Source: Acanthochromis polyacanthus (taxonomy: Eukaryota; Chordata; Actinopteri; Pomacentridae). From it: 64,000 bases of DNA. A model generated the notes under the pieces. It worked only from the letters and a program-made list of their open reading frames with translations, did not search any database and was not told the origin of the DNA. The translations under genes were made by a program, and so were the position numbers. The stretch's first letter is position 1. Every line of letters begins with the position of its first letter. Below are positions 46,379 through 58,500 of the stretch, one piece after another. The stretch covers positions 40,691,677-40,755,676 of the forward strand of contig NC_067116.1 of NCBI RefSeq assembly GCF_021347895.1, written 5' to 3'.

Positions 46379-49300
46379 GCAATATAAATAAAACATGTGT
46401 AATATGTAAGTAAAGAAATATAAATTATATATATAGTAGACATAATATTTAGCAATGTTTTTAATTGTATGCCTTTTCAGTAGCTAGATTTTAAATAGAT
46501 GCCATAGATGAAGTGCAGCCAAATGCCCTGTAAACCCACCGAATTTTCTTCCGTGTCTGAATGTGCCCAAACCTATTAATCATGGCATAATGTGGTTCAT
46601 TAAACTGCATAAGAATAATGCCCAAGATGTCAGGATGTTTACATTTTGAACCATCGTACACGAGGGAATGACAGATTTTAATGTTTTACTTGATTTAAAC
46701 CTGAAGTGAATTTAATTCATGCAGTAGGAGGAGCAGGGTAAACATGACGCTGAGCAAAACATATTTTATTTGACAGCTGACTATCAGGAAACATTAAAGA
46801 GAATCAAAGAGCCACTTTCAGTTACATAACACTAGATGGCACTAGGTGTTAGTGTTTGCCTTGTCACTGTTAAGACTGATTCTGTCAAAGCTGACACCAC
46901 AACTTTCTGTATTTTTTTCTCTTCATCACAGTGACCGGATCCTGCTTTTTTATATTCAGTAGTGCACTGAAGGCCTCTGCAGGATACCTGGCCAAGTCCA
47001 GCATCGTAGAAGGTAGAGATCCGCTCAGAGGAGACGCCAGGTCCACCTTCACTGTCAGCTTCCTGCTCACGGGAAGACTCACTGTTTACATTTATCTAAG
47101 TAGAGCATCACAACCGGTTCATTCAGAACGTGTTGATCTTTGTATGTGTGTGTCTGTGTACATTTTAACAGCCTGTTTGTCTAGGCGTGTCGGTGCATGT
47201 GGGAGTGAGTGTGTGTGTGTCTGTTTGTGTGTTCCTCCTGTATCGCTGTCCCCTCTCCGCAGACGGCCTCATGGTGCAGATCACCGTGGAAACCATGGCG
47301 GAGCTCCGCCGGTCGCTACGGGAGATGAAAGACTACACCGTCACCTGCGGACGGCTCGACCAATCAGAGAGCCAGGAGCTTGTTTGCGTGCAGTGGGTGG
47401 AGGAGAAGTGCACTGTGAATAAAGGGTGAGTGTGTTTGAAGTCCAGGGCCCTTTGGTGTTTTAGAACAATGCAACATTCAAAGGACAGATCCTGAAAATG
47501 CAAATGTCCTATTGTTAGTAGACGATGGTTCGAAAACAAAAATAAATGGGAAAACAAAAATAACTGAATGTTTAACCCTTAGATGCATAAGTGGCTCAAA
47601 AATGATTGAGTGAGGTTGTTTCCTTGCAATATCTTTGAAATGAAATCATTTAATATTCCAGCTATTTCTCCAAAATCATGTGTTTGGTTTAATTCTATTA
47701 AAAATTTGAAGTTGCCTCTAATACTTTTAAAGAAATTATGATATTTGTAGTACTACCTCAAGCTCTCTATCACTGATAATGTCACACTAGAGGTGATGCA
47801 GTGCACAAGCTTGGAAGGACAGAGAGCAGCAACAGCTGGAGAAAAAGAGCAGAAAAATGTCAGCAAAATGGATCTCGACATTCTTCTACTGCTGTTCTGT
47901 GTGATATTCCTCTTTTTCAATTATGGAAATGCTCAAAATCTGTTATAAAGTGAAAACTGAACATGTTCCATACATGAAAGCATTCTTATATCAACTAAAA
48001 TACAATACAAAAAATAATCCAAAGTATTGTTCTCAACCAAAATGACAAAAACTCATTGACTCTTATACAGGTCATTTTTGACCCACTTATGTAAGAGTGA
48101 AGGGTCCAATCAGTCGAGCATCTACGGGTTAAGAGGTGAGCAGAATTACTGTCAGCTCTCAAAAGTACAGGCTTTAAATACATTTTTTTTGTGTATTTTT
48201 AGTGTCATAAGTCCCATCGATGGGAAGTCTATGGAGTCTATCATCAGTACCAAGATGTTCCAGAAATCAGAGTACAAAGAAAATGGGAAGATCATCCGCT
48301 GGACAGAAGTACGTACAATAATCTGCTAAAATTTGAATTATTCTCATCAGTGTTTTAAATAAACATCTATCACTATTACACATGCTGGATAGCTGGATTA
48401 TGTAGATTATGTTTGTTGCCTGAATATAGATAAAGAAAAGGGGCCAAAGTTTTAGAACAATTTCTCCTCGACCATCTCTGATTCACTTAAAAGTTTTACA
48501 GCAGAAATATGGATATTTAGAAAGATATTTGCAAGACTGTAGCTTGATGTATTACATTCTTTGGAATAATTTTCTTTTGGAGAAATTACCTGTCAACCCA
48601 CTTTTTTCCACACTGAAATTTGAGGTTTTAACAGTAAAATCTCCAGAACTATTCAAGATTAAAGCCTGAACTTTTCACTGTTATTTCTCATCATGCTAAT
48701 GATTCAGAATCTGCAATATTGTACAAGTACAGTGAATAATTTATCATCTAGAGTAGTTGAAATATGAAAAACACTCAAGAAAAGTTCCATCTTCAAGCTC
48801 ACATTAACAAAAAGAAAGGATAAAAAAAAAAAGTCAGCTTGTGAGGTTGTGGTACATGCCCTGATCTGCTCAGCATTTTTCTTTCTAAGTCCATCTGAAG
48901 CAGCTAAATTTCTCTGTCTGCTGCAGGTGTTCTTCCTGCAGAGGGCCGATCATCCCAAAGGAGCAGTGACTGACTCTGCTGAACACAACCGGCTGACGGA
49001 GCGCATCGCCCGGGCGTTCTGCTTGGCGCTGTGTCCTCACCTGAAGCTGCTGAAAGAGGACGGGATGGCCAAACTGGGGCTGCGTGTCACATTCGACTCT
49101 CAAGAGGTCAGAAAAGATCAACAGAATTTAAAGTCAGTGAGATGTGTTGACGCAAAACATTTCTACCAATACATCAAGCTGGAATCCTTCAGATTTCATG
49201 CATTTGTTGAGCTCTGGCTTTTTCTTTTATCTGTTCTCCCTGCAAAATAGTTTTAATGCGACAGAAATGTGTAATTTTTGGGAGAACAGCATGAAAAATG

Positions 49301-50070
49301 TAGTAGATAGACATATACAAAAAGCAAAACAGAGCTAAAGTTAATCACTTTAAACTATGTTGTGTAAAGGAACAAAATATAGTTTATTTCCCTAAAGTAA
49401 TCTCCAGCTGGACAGTTTTCATAGCATTCTGTGCAGATTATTTAAAAGCAGTGTGTAATTTCTGCAGTTTTATGTCTGATTATTATATAGACTCTATGAA
49501 AACTAGAGGTAGAAATTGTGTGCATTGAGGGCATAAAATGACAATACAACCTTTCACCCTACTGCAGTTTAACTGCAAGCCTTTAAAATTTAAAGTCTTT
49601 TTCTCAACTTCACTGCTTGTGTAGTTGCTGCTCTCTGCTCCTTTATCGATCATTCTTTTCCATTAATAATTAAGTTCTTTTTACTGAGCAGTAAAATGTG
49701 AGGTTTTTATGCTAAGGAATAATGTTAGCATAAAAGCTAATCCGTTAAAACTTTAGGAAATTCGTTAGCGTGGATTTCAGTTAATAGTTTTCTCCAGGGA
49801 TTCTTAAAAGTTTCAGATGTTGGTGGAATAATGACAAGCAGTAAAGTTTATATTCTTAAAGTGTGCAACTGCAGTTACACTCATTAGCGGTTCATTTTGG
49901 AATTCCAGGTGGGATTTGTGGCCGGCAGCAACGGGCAGCCGCTCCCAGCTCAGTACCTCAACGCCCTGGACAGCGTGCTGATCCCCGTCATCCACAGCAG
50001 GGGGCGCAAGAGGGGCGACGAGTCCATAGTGATGGAGCTCATCTTCTACATCTTGGAGAACATCACTTAG
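39509..50070 (+). CDS. zfyve9: ZFYVE9 (SARA)-family FYVE protein, short N-terminus, no recognisable SMAD-binding core
   Basis: SARA is an early-endosome scaffold that binds PI3P and presents SMAD2/3 to TGF-beta receptors. Coding exons: 39509-39572, 41042-41778, 41886-41985, 42092-42294, 43581-43692, 44479-44601, 44838-44993, 45144-45368, 45454-45536, 45651-45755, 45836-45986, 46932-47012, 47263-47425, 48203-48308, 48927-49106, 49909-50070. All phases agree, giving 916 aa (human about 1425). Exon 2 keeps the SARA phrase [17 protein letters not shown]. The FYVE finger (about 235-300) is intact: [19 protein letters not shown] and four CxxC-type pairs. RRVWFADEI follows at 308, then the conserved C-terminal domain (about 400-916) with [32 protein letters not shown] and a terminal [10 protein letters not shown]. 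Exon 1 ([20 protein letters not shown]) is unlike the SARA N-terminus. Missing are most of the N-terminal half and the segment between FYVE and RRVWFAD that forms the SMAD-binding core. A teleost paralogue (a or b copy) is likely; ZFYVE16 is the less likely alternative. Confidence 0.88.
40225..40440 (+). other. Candidate conserved non-coding block in zfyve9 intron 1
   Basis: Dense homeodomain/POU-like words (ATTCATGAAT, TTTTGCAT, CTAATTCAC, GTAATTGGC, GCAATTACAG, CTTAATTGTG) with no coding signature. This is pattern recognition only. Confidence 0.25.
42319..42809 (+). mobile_element. hAT-like MITE in zfyve9 intron 4
   Basis: Begins TAGGGATGTCCGATGATATC and ends, on the other strand, TAAGGATGTCTGATATTG; internal ATATCGG words recur near both ends. 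The 8-bp flanks (ACACTGTG, CTGCTGTG) match at five positions, consistent with a decayed hAT target duplication. It sits only 24 bp downstream of the exon 4 donor. Confidence 0.65.
43111..43177 (+). repeat. TATC microsatellite
   Basis: About seventeen almost perfect tetranucleotides in zfyve9 intron 4. Confidence 0.95.
43481..43572 (+). repeat. CTTAT microsatellite abutting the exon 5 splice acceptor
   Basis: About eighteen CTTAT units, one with a G substitution, run to within 9 bases of the exon 5 start (43581). The array therefore supplies most of the polypyrimidine stretch of the TCGTCCAG acceptor. Confidence 0.95.
44174..44248. repeat. Inverted repeat (hairpin) in zfyve9 intron 5
   Basis: AATGCTGTTA (44174-44183) and TAACAGCATT (44239-44248) are perfect inverted arms with a 55-base loop containing AACGCGGCTCTCG. 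The following 100 bases hold more CpG and TAATA/ATTCAT words than the rest of the intron. Confidence 0.45.
46329..46376. repeat. TA microsatellite
   Basis: About 24 TA dinucleotides in zfyve9 intron 11, within a very AT-rich kilobase. Confidence 0.9.
47572..48132. mobile_element. piggyBac-like MITE in zfyve9 intron 13
   Basis: Left end TTAACCCTTAGATGCATAAG, right end on the other strand TTAACCCGTAGATGCTCG. TTAA tetranucleotides lie at both ends (47572-47575 and 48129-48132), the piggyBac target duplication. A second inverted pair is CATAAGTGG...CAAAAATGA against TCATTTTTGACCCACTTATG. The 561 bp between the ends contain no transposase. Confidence 0.68.
48440..48800 (+). repeat. Dispersed repeat, copy 1 (zfyve9 intron 14)
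   Basis: Shares a chain of matching words with 51,209-51,545: AGAACAATTTCT, AAGTTTTACAGCA, ATATTTA(G/T)AAAGATATT, GAACTATT(C/A)A, AGAATCTG, TTGTACAA and AGTTGAAATATGAAAAA. Both copies have the same orientation. No coding content. Confidence 0.75.
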
Positions 50071-50570
50071 AGAAGCCAAGCTCCAGTTTCATTCTGACCA
50101 CAGCGCCGTCTCCAGCACTCCTCATCAGTGAGGTTACAGGCCAATAAAAGCATTCCAAGGGCAAACCGGATCCCATCCGAGGTCTGCATCCATCTCATCC
50201 ATCCACCACTAGAGAGAAACGATCAGACTCTTATTGGCTTTCTGATCTACCCGGCCGCAGACAATCTGCATGAAACGTACGACGGACCACGAGATCAGCG
50301 TGCAGCTCTTTGCACTGTAGTAGCAACTTCATAGCTTGTTTATCATCCATGTCACAACGTTCAATACCTGTTCCTATACAGAGAATACCTTTAAAGTGGG
50401 CGCTGGGTTCAGCCCCACGACCTTAAAGCAAAGAGAAAAAGAGAATGACTTGAAGTACTGTATGTAGTAGATCTGTAGCGATTTGATGCACACTGAATGA
50501 ATGCCTAAAGAATGTTTTCATACTGGATGTATTTTAATCGACTGCTCATGAAATGTAATGTCAGCTTGGA

Positions 50571-50576
50571 ATTAAA
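50571..50576 (+). promoter_or_regulatory. Candidate zfyve9 poly(A) signal
   Basis: ATTAAA 500 bp after the stop codon. Bases 50071-50570 would be the 3' UTR. Confidence 0.45.
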
Positions 50577-50579
50577 CTT

Positions 50580-52080
50580 GCAACAATGACCGAGTTACCG
50601 CCTGAGACTTTCTGTAGAACTTAACCATAACTGCATATCAGAGAGAAAAAGTTTTACCTCCATTTTATTTTTCGAATGAAGCTCTTAGACTCAACACATT
50701 CCTACAAATCAGTGGCTCCCAACCTTTCTACCTTGTGACCCAAAAATGTCTACTTGTCACGAGTTTATTATGGCTACAGAGGATTTTCTCAGATTGCACA
50801 AATTAAGAATGACATTAAGAAGCCTGATGGTACAAAAACATCCTCTGTCGCAAGAAAATTCCGATTAAAGCACAAGCCTTAGTCTTATTCATGAATTATC
50901 CCAGGGCTCCTTACGATTATTTTAGGACTCCTTTTGGTCCTAACCCCCATATCGGGAGTACAGATAAAATATTCTATATCTTCCACTGGTTAAAACAGAT
51001 CTCAAATAGATACTTCCTTTAGATAAGATCCATTTCAAAAAGCCAACTTAAAGGATGATTCCAGTTGTGTAAATAAAGAGAAAGCCATTATTCCTTTCAG
51101 CATTTCCATCAAACACTTACCACCATTTTACATGCTGATAGCAGCATTATTTAGCTTGTGTTTGCACCCTGAATACAACTAAAGAAAATGGCAATTCCAT
51201 CTAAAATCATATTTTCAGAACAATTTCTGCATAACTAACTCTGATATGCCTGGAAGTTTTACAGCATAATACATGAATATTTATAAAGATATTCGTTAGA
51301 TTTGTGCATGATTTATCACATACTTCAAGATAAAATTTTTCAAACATTGTCCATCAACCCCGTTTCAACACGTTTTGGGCTGTTTGAACAATGTCCCAGG
51401 AACTATTAAAATTTAAAAACTTGAATCTTTCATCGTTATGTCAGTGTTTAAGAATCTGTCATTTTGTACAAATAATCTCCGATTTAGGGGAGTTGAAATA
51501 TGAAAAATAATTGAAATCGCCATGAAAAGCGCCATCTCTGAGCACAGATTACCCAAAAAAAAAAAAAAACTAATAATGTAGAAATTGCAAATTATATTTT
51601 CTGAACCACACGTAGTTTCATGTCACAATTAAAACAAAACATCTAAAATATTTAACTTTTGATCAAAAAGTTCTTTTCATTGCATTTTCATCACTGATTG
51701 ACCTGGTGTGGCAAGTTGTACCACAAAAACAAAAATATTTCTTGAAATGTATCTAAGAAAATTCTTTTCACCCCATTATGGGCATATTTTTCATCTTCGG
51801 ACTGAGAAAATGCAATCCCATTTCTGAGTCTAATGAAGCAACTGATGCTTGAGTAGATCCAGTGTGCAGGATGCGTCTTTCTGCCTCATGCCATGAATCT
51901 TTTTAAAACAAAGAAGAATGGATCTCTTGTTTGCATCCTACTTGCGGCACATACTTGGGATAGCCAAGACAAGAGGCACAAGCAAGCAATGCAAATGCTT
52001 TTCTTCTTTGTTGCAACATCTGAACCAAAAAACCCGAAAATGCAAGCTGAGAACGTTTTCAGAAAGTTGTAGTGACAATT
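50580..52080. other. Convergent intergenic space between zfyve9 and elovl1
   Basis: No gene seen. At about 50,709 CAGTGGCTCCCAACCTTTCT resembles a hAT-type terminus, but no matching second end was found. Copy 2 of the dispersed repeat lies at 51,209-51,545. Confidence 0.45.
51209..51545 (+). repeat. Dispersed repeat, copy 2
   Basis: Direct-orientation partner of 48,440-48,800, about 2.8 kb away and on the other side of the last two zfyve9 exons. The shared words are listed under copy 1. Confidence 0.75.
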
Positions 52081-52140
52081 TATTCTGAAGAAAGTGAAAT
52101 TAGAGATGCAAAATGTAAAACAAGATAATTTAAAATTGAA

Positions 52141-52146
52141 TTTATT
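52141..52146 (-). promoter_or_regulatory. Candidate elovl1 poly(A) signal
   Basis: AATAAA on the minus strand about 500 bp after the stop. A second copy lies at 52086-52081. The intervening region 52147-52649 would be 3' UTR. Confidence 0.45.
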
Positions 52147-52649
52147 GGCATTTTAATTTTAAATACACAATCTAACTAAATTTAGAAAGTCTAGAGCATA
52201 CCAATACAATTAGTTTTTTGTTGTTTTTGCTGTAAAACTATTTACAAAATGTATTTTCAAGTTTGATAGAAACTGTACAGTCATCTGTCCACAGGGGGGG
52301 GTCAGGAGGACACAGAGGTCAAAATAAACAGTGAAGGCAAACGGGGAGAAAAGGCCATCAGAGTGATACTGAAGTAGGAGGTTGTTTGCAACATCAGTGA
52401 AGATAACACTTAGGTCAAAACATCTTCTCTTCATACATTGTGTTCCATAAATGGCTGCCCAATGCAAAGAAACAAACAAAACCAACCAACCGAATGTGGG
52501 GCCCCCAGCTGTGGAAAATCATTGACCACATCGCTCTCCCAAGTTTTGAATACAAAACTAAAAACAGGACAAGAAACAGCCAAAATTATCTTTGGAATCC
52601 ATAGTAGTTTCAACAGGTCATACTTCTTGGGCGTTTCCTTCCAGAGTTC

Positions 52650-55521
52650 CTAGGCCTTCTTCATCTTCCCCATGTGAGTGCTGCCGTTCTCGTGGTGGGC
52701 AGAACCGTTGCTGGTGCTGTTGGTGGTTCCGTGGCCGACGCCATTGCTGGTGCCGTTCTCATGTTTGCCATTCGTGTATATAGCTTTGCCGTTCTGGCAC
52801 TGCTTAATGTCCTGCTTTGGCAACCGCTTACCCTTCACATAAGCCTGGATCCAGAAGTTGGAGAACAGCACGAAGAAGAAGGTTCCGTACATCCAGACAA
52901 GGTGGATGATCATGGGGAACTGGTAGTCGCAGCTGTCCATGAAGTAATACTGGGTGGCGTGGACAGATACCAGGACAAACTGGGTCTGTTGGGGACAAAA
53001 CAAATCAGGAGTCAACCAAGTGCATGATGAATATAAAAGTAGAGGAATTTGTCTTGAATCCTAGCAAATGGAAGGATTTTTCATTTCTTCCCATTGCCGC
53101 CAATTGGTTGCTCAAAGGGGCTCTAATGGAAACTTTAGTTTTGTTGAGTTTCTTTGAGACAACTCATGCTGTGAATTGGCACTATATAAATACAATTTAA
53201 AACATTAAAGCTGATTAATTTGGTATTTAAAATAAACACATTGACAGAACCGGAATAGTTCAAGACTTGAATACTGTGTTCGCATTCAAGCTCCATCATA
53301 CGGTCTTGGAGTGGATGAATTGAGTAAAGGACATGTATACTACTTGTGAAAAGGGTATATGTACCAGCTGAATGGCAGTCATGTATTTCTTCCACCATAA
53401 AAACTTCTGGAACCTTGGTCCGGCAGCAGCGAGACCGTAGTAGAAATACATGATGACGTGGACGGAGGAATTCACCATGGCATGGAAAGATCCCATTCCA
53501 CCTGGAGCAAAAAAACAAAAAAAGGCATACGTCATTAGACTGATGCCTATCACCACATACAAGAACTTCTGACCTTGTCACAGCCACACACTGCCAAAAC
53601 CATTAAAGTTTTACGCAGACACTCTTGGTTAATCATTTTCCTATGACTAAATAGAAATCTTTACTTTCCAGTCGCCCTGTACAACGTTTCTCAAAGGACT
53701 TTTAACAAGACCAAATAAAACCATACGAAGCAAACTGTGGCAAAGTGTACAGTTCAAAGTGTACAAGATTGGTATGAAGAATGAGGTAATTATACTAGAC
53801 CTCCTGCCTGCTTCAGCCCCCTGTTAATCATTTAAAAACCCCTGACAACTTCAGATTTTGTTAATGAGTACTCACCGGGAGCGTAGGTGACTCCCCACCA
53901 CCAGGTCCAGGGCATGAACGAGTGGTGGAAGATATGTAGGAATGTAATCTGGCCGTGCTTTTTCCTCAAAACAAAGAACATCTAAGAGAAAGTGGATGTT
54001 GATTAGTTAAAGCCAAGCTGCACTGACCAAAAAGCAACCGATGCGCCACAGCATCAAGTAACTTTGACTGGACTTACTGTGTCCATCAGCTCGATAATCT
54101 TTGAGAACCAGAAGAGCCAAGCCACTTGGACCATCTAGAGAGGACAACAGACTTAAATTAGCATAAGTCTCAATTGCAAAAAAGTGCCAAGCTGCTAAAT
54201 AGTCATATCATTGAACACTAATCACTGCAGAATTATGGGAACTTACTCGTAGGGCTTCAGGACTGTTTGAGGTATCGATTGCGTCACATCTCCAGGTATA
54301 CGTTGTGGCCCATCCAGACATCATGAACTGAAAAAGACAAGCAATTGTAATGGTTATTCACCATAGGATCATTACCAAAAATAATAATCCATACTAGAAG
54401 TTCACCAACACGTTTATTCAAGATTGATACCTAAACGATTATTAGCCATTTGCAACGACGGTAAGAAATATCCATTTGTGCTCAAATTTGAAATGATGGT
54501 ATCAAACTTCCCAATAACACAAAATACAGCGCCATAGTTTACTGAAATGGCTTTTATCGATGTTTTACATATATTTAACTAAAAAGGAACTTTAGATATT
54601 GATACACTGCATAGACGCCCACTCTTATGCAGATGACACCCTAACGTATTTATCTAAAAAGCCACATGAAACCAATCAGTTGGTCAAACTTCAAGCACGT
54701 CATAAGGACATAACGGCCTGGATGACTTGTAATTTTCTCAGAAACACTATCTAACCAGACAGTTACTCTGTATGGCGGTACAGCAATAAAACTGAACTGA
54801 GTAGGCTATTTGTAATAATGTGTAATCAATCAGATTACAGTGGGTTGGACATTACTCGAGTCCACAGATAACGAGACGCCTACATCAGAGCAAAGTAGCT
54901 CTGAATTTTAATTATAGGATCCAGAAATCACCCAGGCTAATACTTGGTCAAGTCCTTATGTTACAGACACAAATTCTATCAAATCTACTGGAATTTAGCA
55001 ACATCCATGGAGAAAAGAAGTCTAGTATTAGCCGTCTATGCATTTCACTGCGCAATAAACTATGTATAACTGCGTTTGTGATAAATGAAGGTCTTGAATC
55101 TTCAATCAAGTATAAAATGTGCAGTGAATTTCTTTGACAGTTTTATCTCTGGTGACAGATTCTTACCTCATACACAATGAATATCGACAGTGCCACGAGC
55201 AGAAAGTTGTAGACTATCATGGCCTCCTTGAGCTGGAAGGGCTTGCGATTGGCCATAATGCGAGGTCCCAGGTACAGTACAAAGAAAAGGTAGCACAGCA
55301 ATATTGCCGTCATGGGAATAGGACTCTGCATGAGGGGATAACTCTTCAGCCGTGGATCTAGAAGGCGCGAATGAATAAAATTACACTTAAACGGGGGGGG
55401 GGGGGGAGCATACAAAACAAAGTTTTTGTATTTGTCAGATTGGTAACGTACCGATTCCTGCCAAGAGGAAGTCATAGATATCCATGGCGTGTGAGCCAAA
55501 CTCCTGAATCTCCTGAAGCAT
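52650..55521 (-). CDS. elovl1: Elongation of very long chain fatty acids protein 1
   Basis: ER-membrane 3-ketoacyl-CoA synthase that condenses malonyl-CoA with saturated and monounsaturated C20-C24 acyl-CoAs, the first step of very-long-chain fatty acid elongation. Seven coding exons on the minus strand: 55521-55452, 55357-55167, 54327-54247, 54134-54078, 53981-53876, 53501-53365, 52985-52650. Phases agree and give 325 aa. Family features: [34 protein letters not shown], the catalytic HIFHH box at 149-153, [34 protein letters not shown]. The C-terminus KMKKA is a K-x-K-x-x ER-retrieval signal. The wording ([31 protein letters not shown]) fits ELOVL1 better than ELOVL4 or ELOVL7. The tail between KRLPK and KMKKA is longer than in mammals and rich in Asn, Gly, Ser, Thr and His. 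Start: first ATG of the exon, 32 bases after the probable acceptor. The a or b paralogue cannot be decided here. Confidence 0.95.
55395..55408 (-). repeat. G/C homopolymer in elovl1 intron
   Basis: A run of about 14 G on the + strand (C on the elovl1 strand), 38 bases upstream of exon 2; it may enlarge the pyrimidine tract of that acceptor. Confidence 0.8.
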
Positions 55522-55553
55522 GTTGGCGTTCTTACTGGTGTGACCCAATTATC

Positions 55554-58500
55554 TGAAAAACACAACAAAAAATTAAAAACCCAATAGGCTCAATGTTAGT
55601 TTTATTTCATCAACATCAAACGCTAAGAATCCTTCCACCTCTCCATGACAGTAATTGACAGACAATATTTTGACAAGTGCTGAAAGTCAGAAAGCAAAAC
55701 AAAATTCATTTAAGACATTTTTTGATGCATTTGTGAAATTAAAATGTACCAGTCTCGTTCCCCATCTGTTCTTATTCATTTTCTGTGGAAACATTATTGT
55801 GTGACATAACAGACAGGCAGTTAATTTTTATTTCCTAGACAGCAACATTTCCAGAGACATCAAATGAAGTAACAGTTCAGTGTTCTCCTTCCAGACACGC
55901 GTCAATTACATAACATGGAAAAAATAAAAATCACATGCCCTTCATTTTATGCCTGTGCCTCGGTGGAGTTCACCCGTGACCAATAAATGCCTTCAAGGAG
56001 GAGCATTTTGTGACATTTAACGATTCAGCAAGACTGAAATGCAATTACTGAGACAGAGCAGCTCATCCCTCACCAAACAAACACTCCGAAGACAGAAAAA
56101 AAAAAAAAAAAATCCCAGGATGCTTTGCCCCTGGCTCGAACCACTCATCAGACATGGCCTGATATCAGAGAGGAGGTGCTTCACGGAGCTGGGAGGGCAT
56201 CCCTCATCCCACACTGTCTCTGGCTGTTTGAGTGCAGGAAACGAGTTAAGACACAACAACCCAAATTGTTCTTTCAACTAAACCCAACTGCGAACAATAG
56301 AGAAAGTTTCTGATCACTGAAGCAACAGAACAAACGCTCGGACCTTGATATCAAAGCTAATTAAACAAACAAGTGTTTCTTTCTGGTATGTGGTAAGATT
56401 TGTTGGAAGACTGCCACTAAGCATTTCACATATGGAAAGTGTTGTGACATGCAGTCTGCACACAGGAATGCCACAATGAGCTTTAGAGATATGTGTAATT
56501 TCTGTTGACTGAAGGCTTATCATATCAAGAGTAAACTGCAGAGCGTATTCACAAAAGTCGAGGACACGCAGGGCGCGGTCTGCTCTCGCCACAGTGGACC
56601 CAGAGGGAGTCATTGTTTGATGTACAATCTTAAACACTCCAAGTTTTCACTGCCCAAAGGCTAAAGAGCAGCCAATCCTTAAGCTAATATCATTAAAAGC
56701 TAATAATTTCAGCCTGTGGAATGAAGGTCAAAGCTCATGTGCTGTAGGTGGTGCTTGGAAAAAATAAACGGGATACAGCACAGGAAAGGTTTAATGTAGG
56801 ATACAGCTATGGGCTTTTCCAAACAATGACTTAGATTAACTTTAGTTTTGATATTAGTTTTTTGATACTGCAGAGAGCTACTGAAAATCGGACTCACTGG
56901 CTACTTTAAGGTCAATGACCGTGAAACATTTTTAAACTGACACTGATGGCACAAAAAAAAAAAAAAAGCAGTCGTTGCCATTTTTGCACAATCCCAAATC
57001 AGCCGTCTCAAACTTTAACCTTCTTTGTGACTCCAAAAAGTAGAATTTCTAACAAACTTCAACTTAAAAGGCCTGACTGTTTAGCATAAGCTTTGTAAAA
57101 GTTGAAACTGGCGAGCAGCAGTACAGGCCCACAGGCAAGACAGATTACATCTCACTGACTGGGCATTCCTCCTTTCATAGATACCCCCCCAGTTTCAGTT
57201 TTTCAGCTGTTAACCGCAGGCCTTCTGTCAACACCACAGTATCTTTTCTGTTGATTTTCTTGTTAAGCTTCCAGGTGAGCGAGTCCTGCATTCCTGACCA
57301 ATTTGTGACAGCCATCCTATCTGACTAAACTTCCTTCTGTTGTCATGACGGAGCCGCGAGTCTCATCTACTTGTAGGACTCGCTGCTGTCACCAGAAGTG
57401 CAAAAAAAGCCGCTGCGGCTGTATAACAGATCAGATACATGGCATTTCAGAAAACTCTTACACAAAAAGCTGTGGTTGTTTTTGAATCGACGATGAGGCA
57501 TTTGGTCAGGCGCCTCACATTTCAACAAGAGTACCATCGTGTCTGTTGGGTAGACTCTGTCTTGTTCTGAGGAAAAATGCTGAACAGTTAAATTGATTAG
57601 ATCATAAATCTAGTTGGGTTAGTGACAATACCTTGGTGGTTGCAAGTACAGTGAACAGGAATCGTGTAGTGGCAGTTTGACCATGTCACATTGCTTAAAT
57701 TAAGAGTTTGTCAGTAGAAATTTAAAGCCAATATTCTCTCTATAAGTGATCAAATGCAACTTCTTCACCAAATTATGTTGCAGACACTATAACTATGCAC
57801 AAGTTCAAAACAGAAAAGTCCTATGAACATGCAATGTGCATGTGACTGTCTTTAGAGTGGATTTTTTTCAAATTTTATTTAATAAAAGTGATTGCACAAG
57901 TCAGGAGGGCAGTCTTGTGATCATGACAACAATAAACAAGAAAAAAAAAAAGACAACATGTCTCAATCCTGAAACCCAGATAAAGATGGAAGATCAAAGA
58001 AAACGAAGCCCCTTCCACTCCAGCTCAGTAAAACCATTTCACAGGACCCAGCAGCAGCAGCTACTGAACCTCGCTGCCCTGACACTATTGTACCATTTAT
58101 TGTAGCTGGTTGTAAATGAACTCACACACACACACACACACACACAATGACACCACTTATAACTGCCTTTAATTTCCACCAATTAAAAGGTTATGCATCA
58201 CCACAGAATTTGAACGAGCAGTATATACTGTAAACTGATGCTCAAGATCATTAATTTTCCATTGTTCAGACGTTTTTAGATGTTTTTCTCTATTAGAGAT
58301 GCAGTTCAGATGTAGATACATGACCAGTTAAGCACCAGTTTACCTCCTTAGCAGAAGTAATTTGCAGCCCAGAACTACATTTAATCCGTTTGTTCAACCA
58401 AACTCAAATAAAAGTTGTGTCAAACTCCAGTTCTGCATGCCTGAACATCCCCCCATTCATTGTTAGGCAACACTGAGAGCTAAAGTGGCTGGTTTACGTC

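Noticed and set aside
49813..50079. Minus-strand open frame over the last zfyve9 exon
   Set aside because: Antisense shadow; the plus strand encodes the conserved SARA C-terminus ending [10 protein letters not shown].
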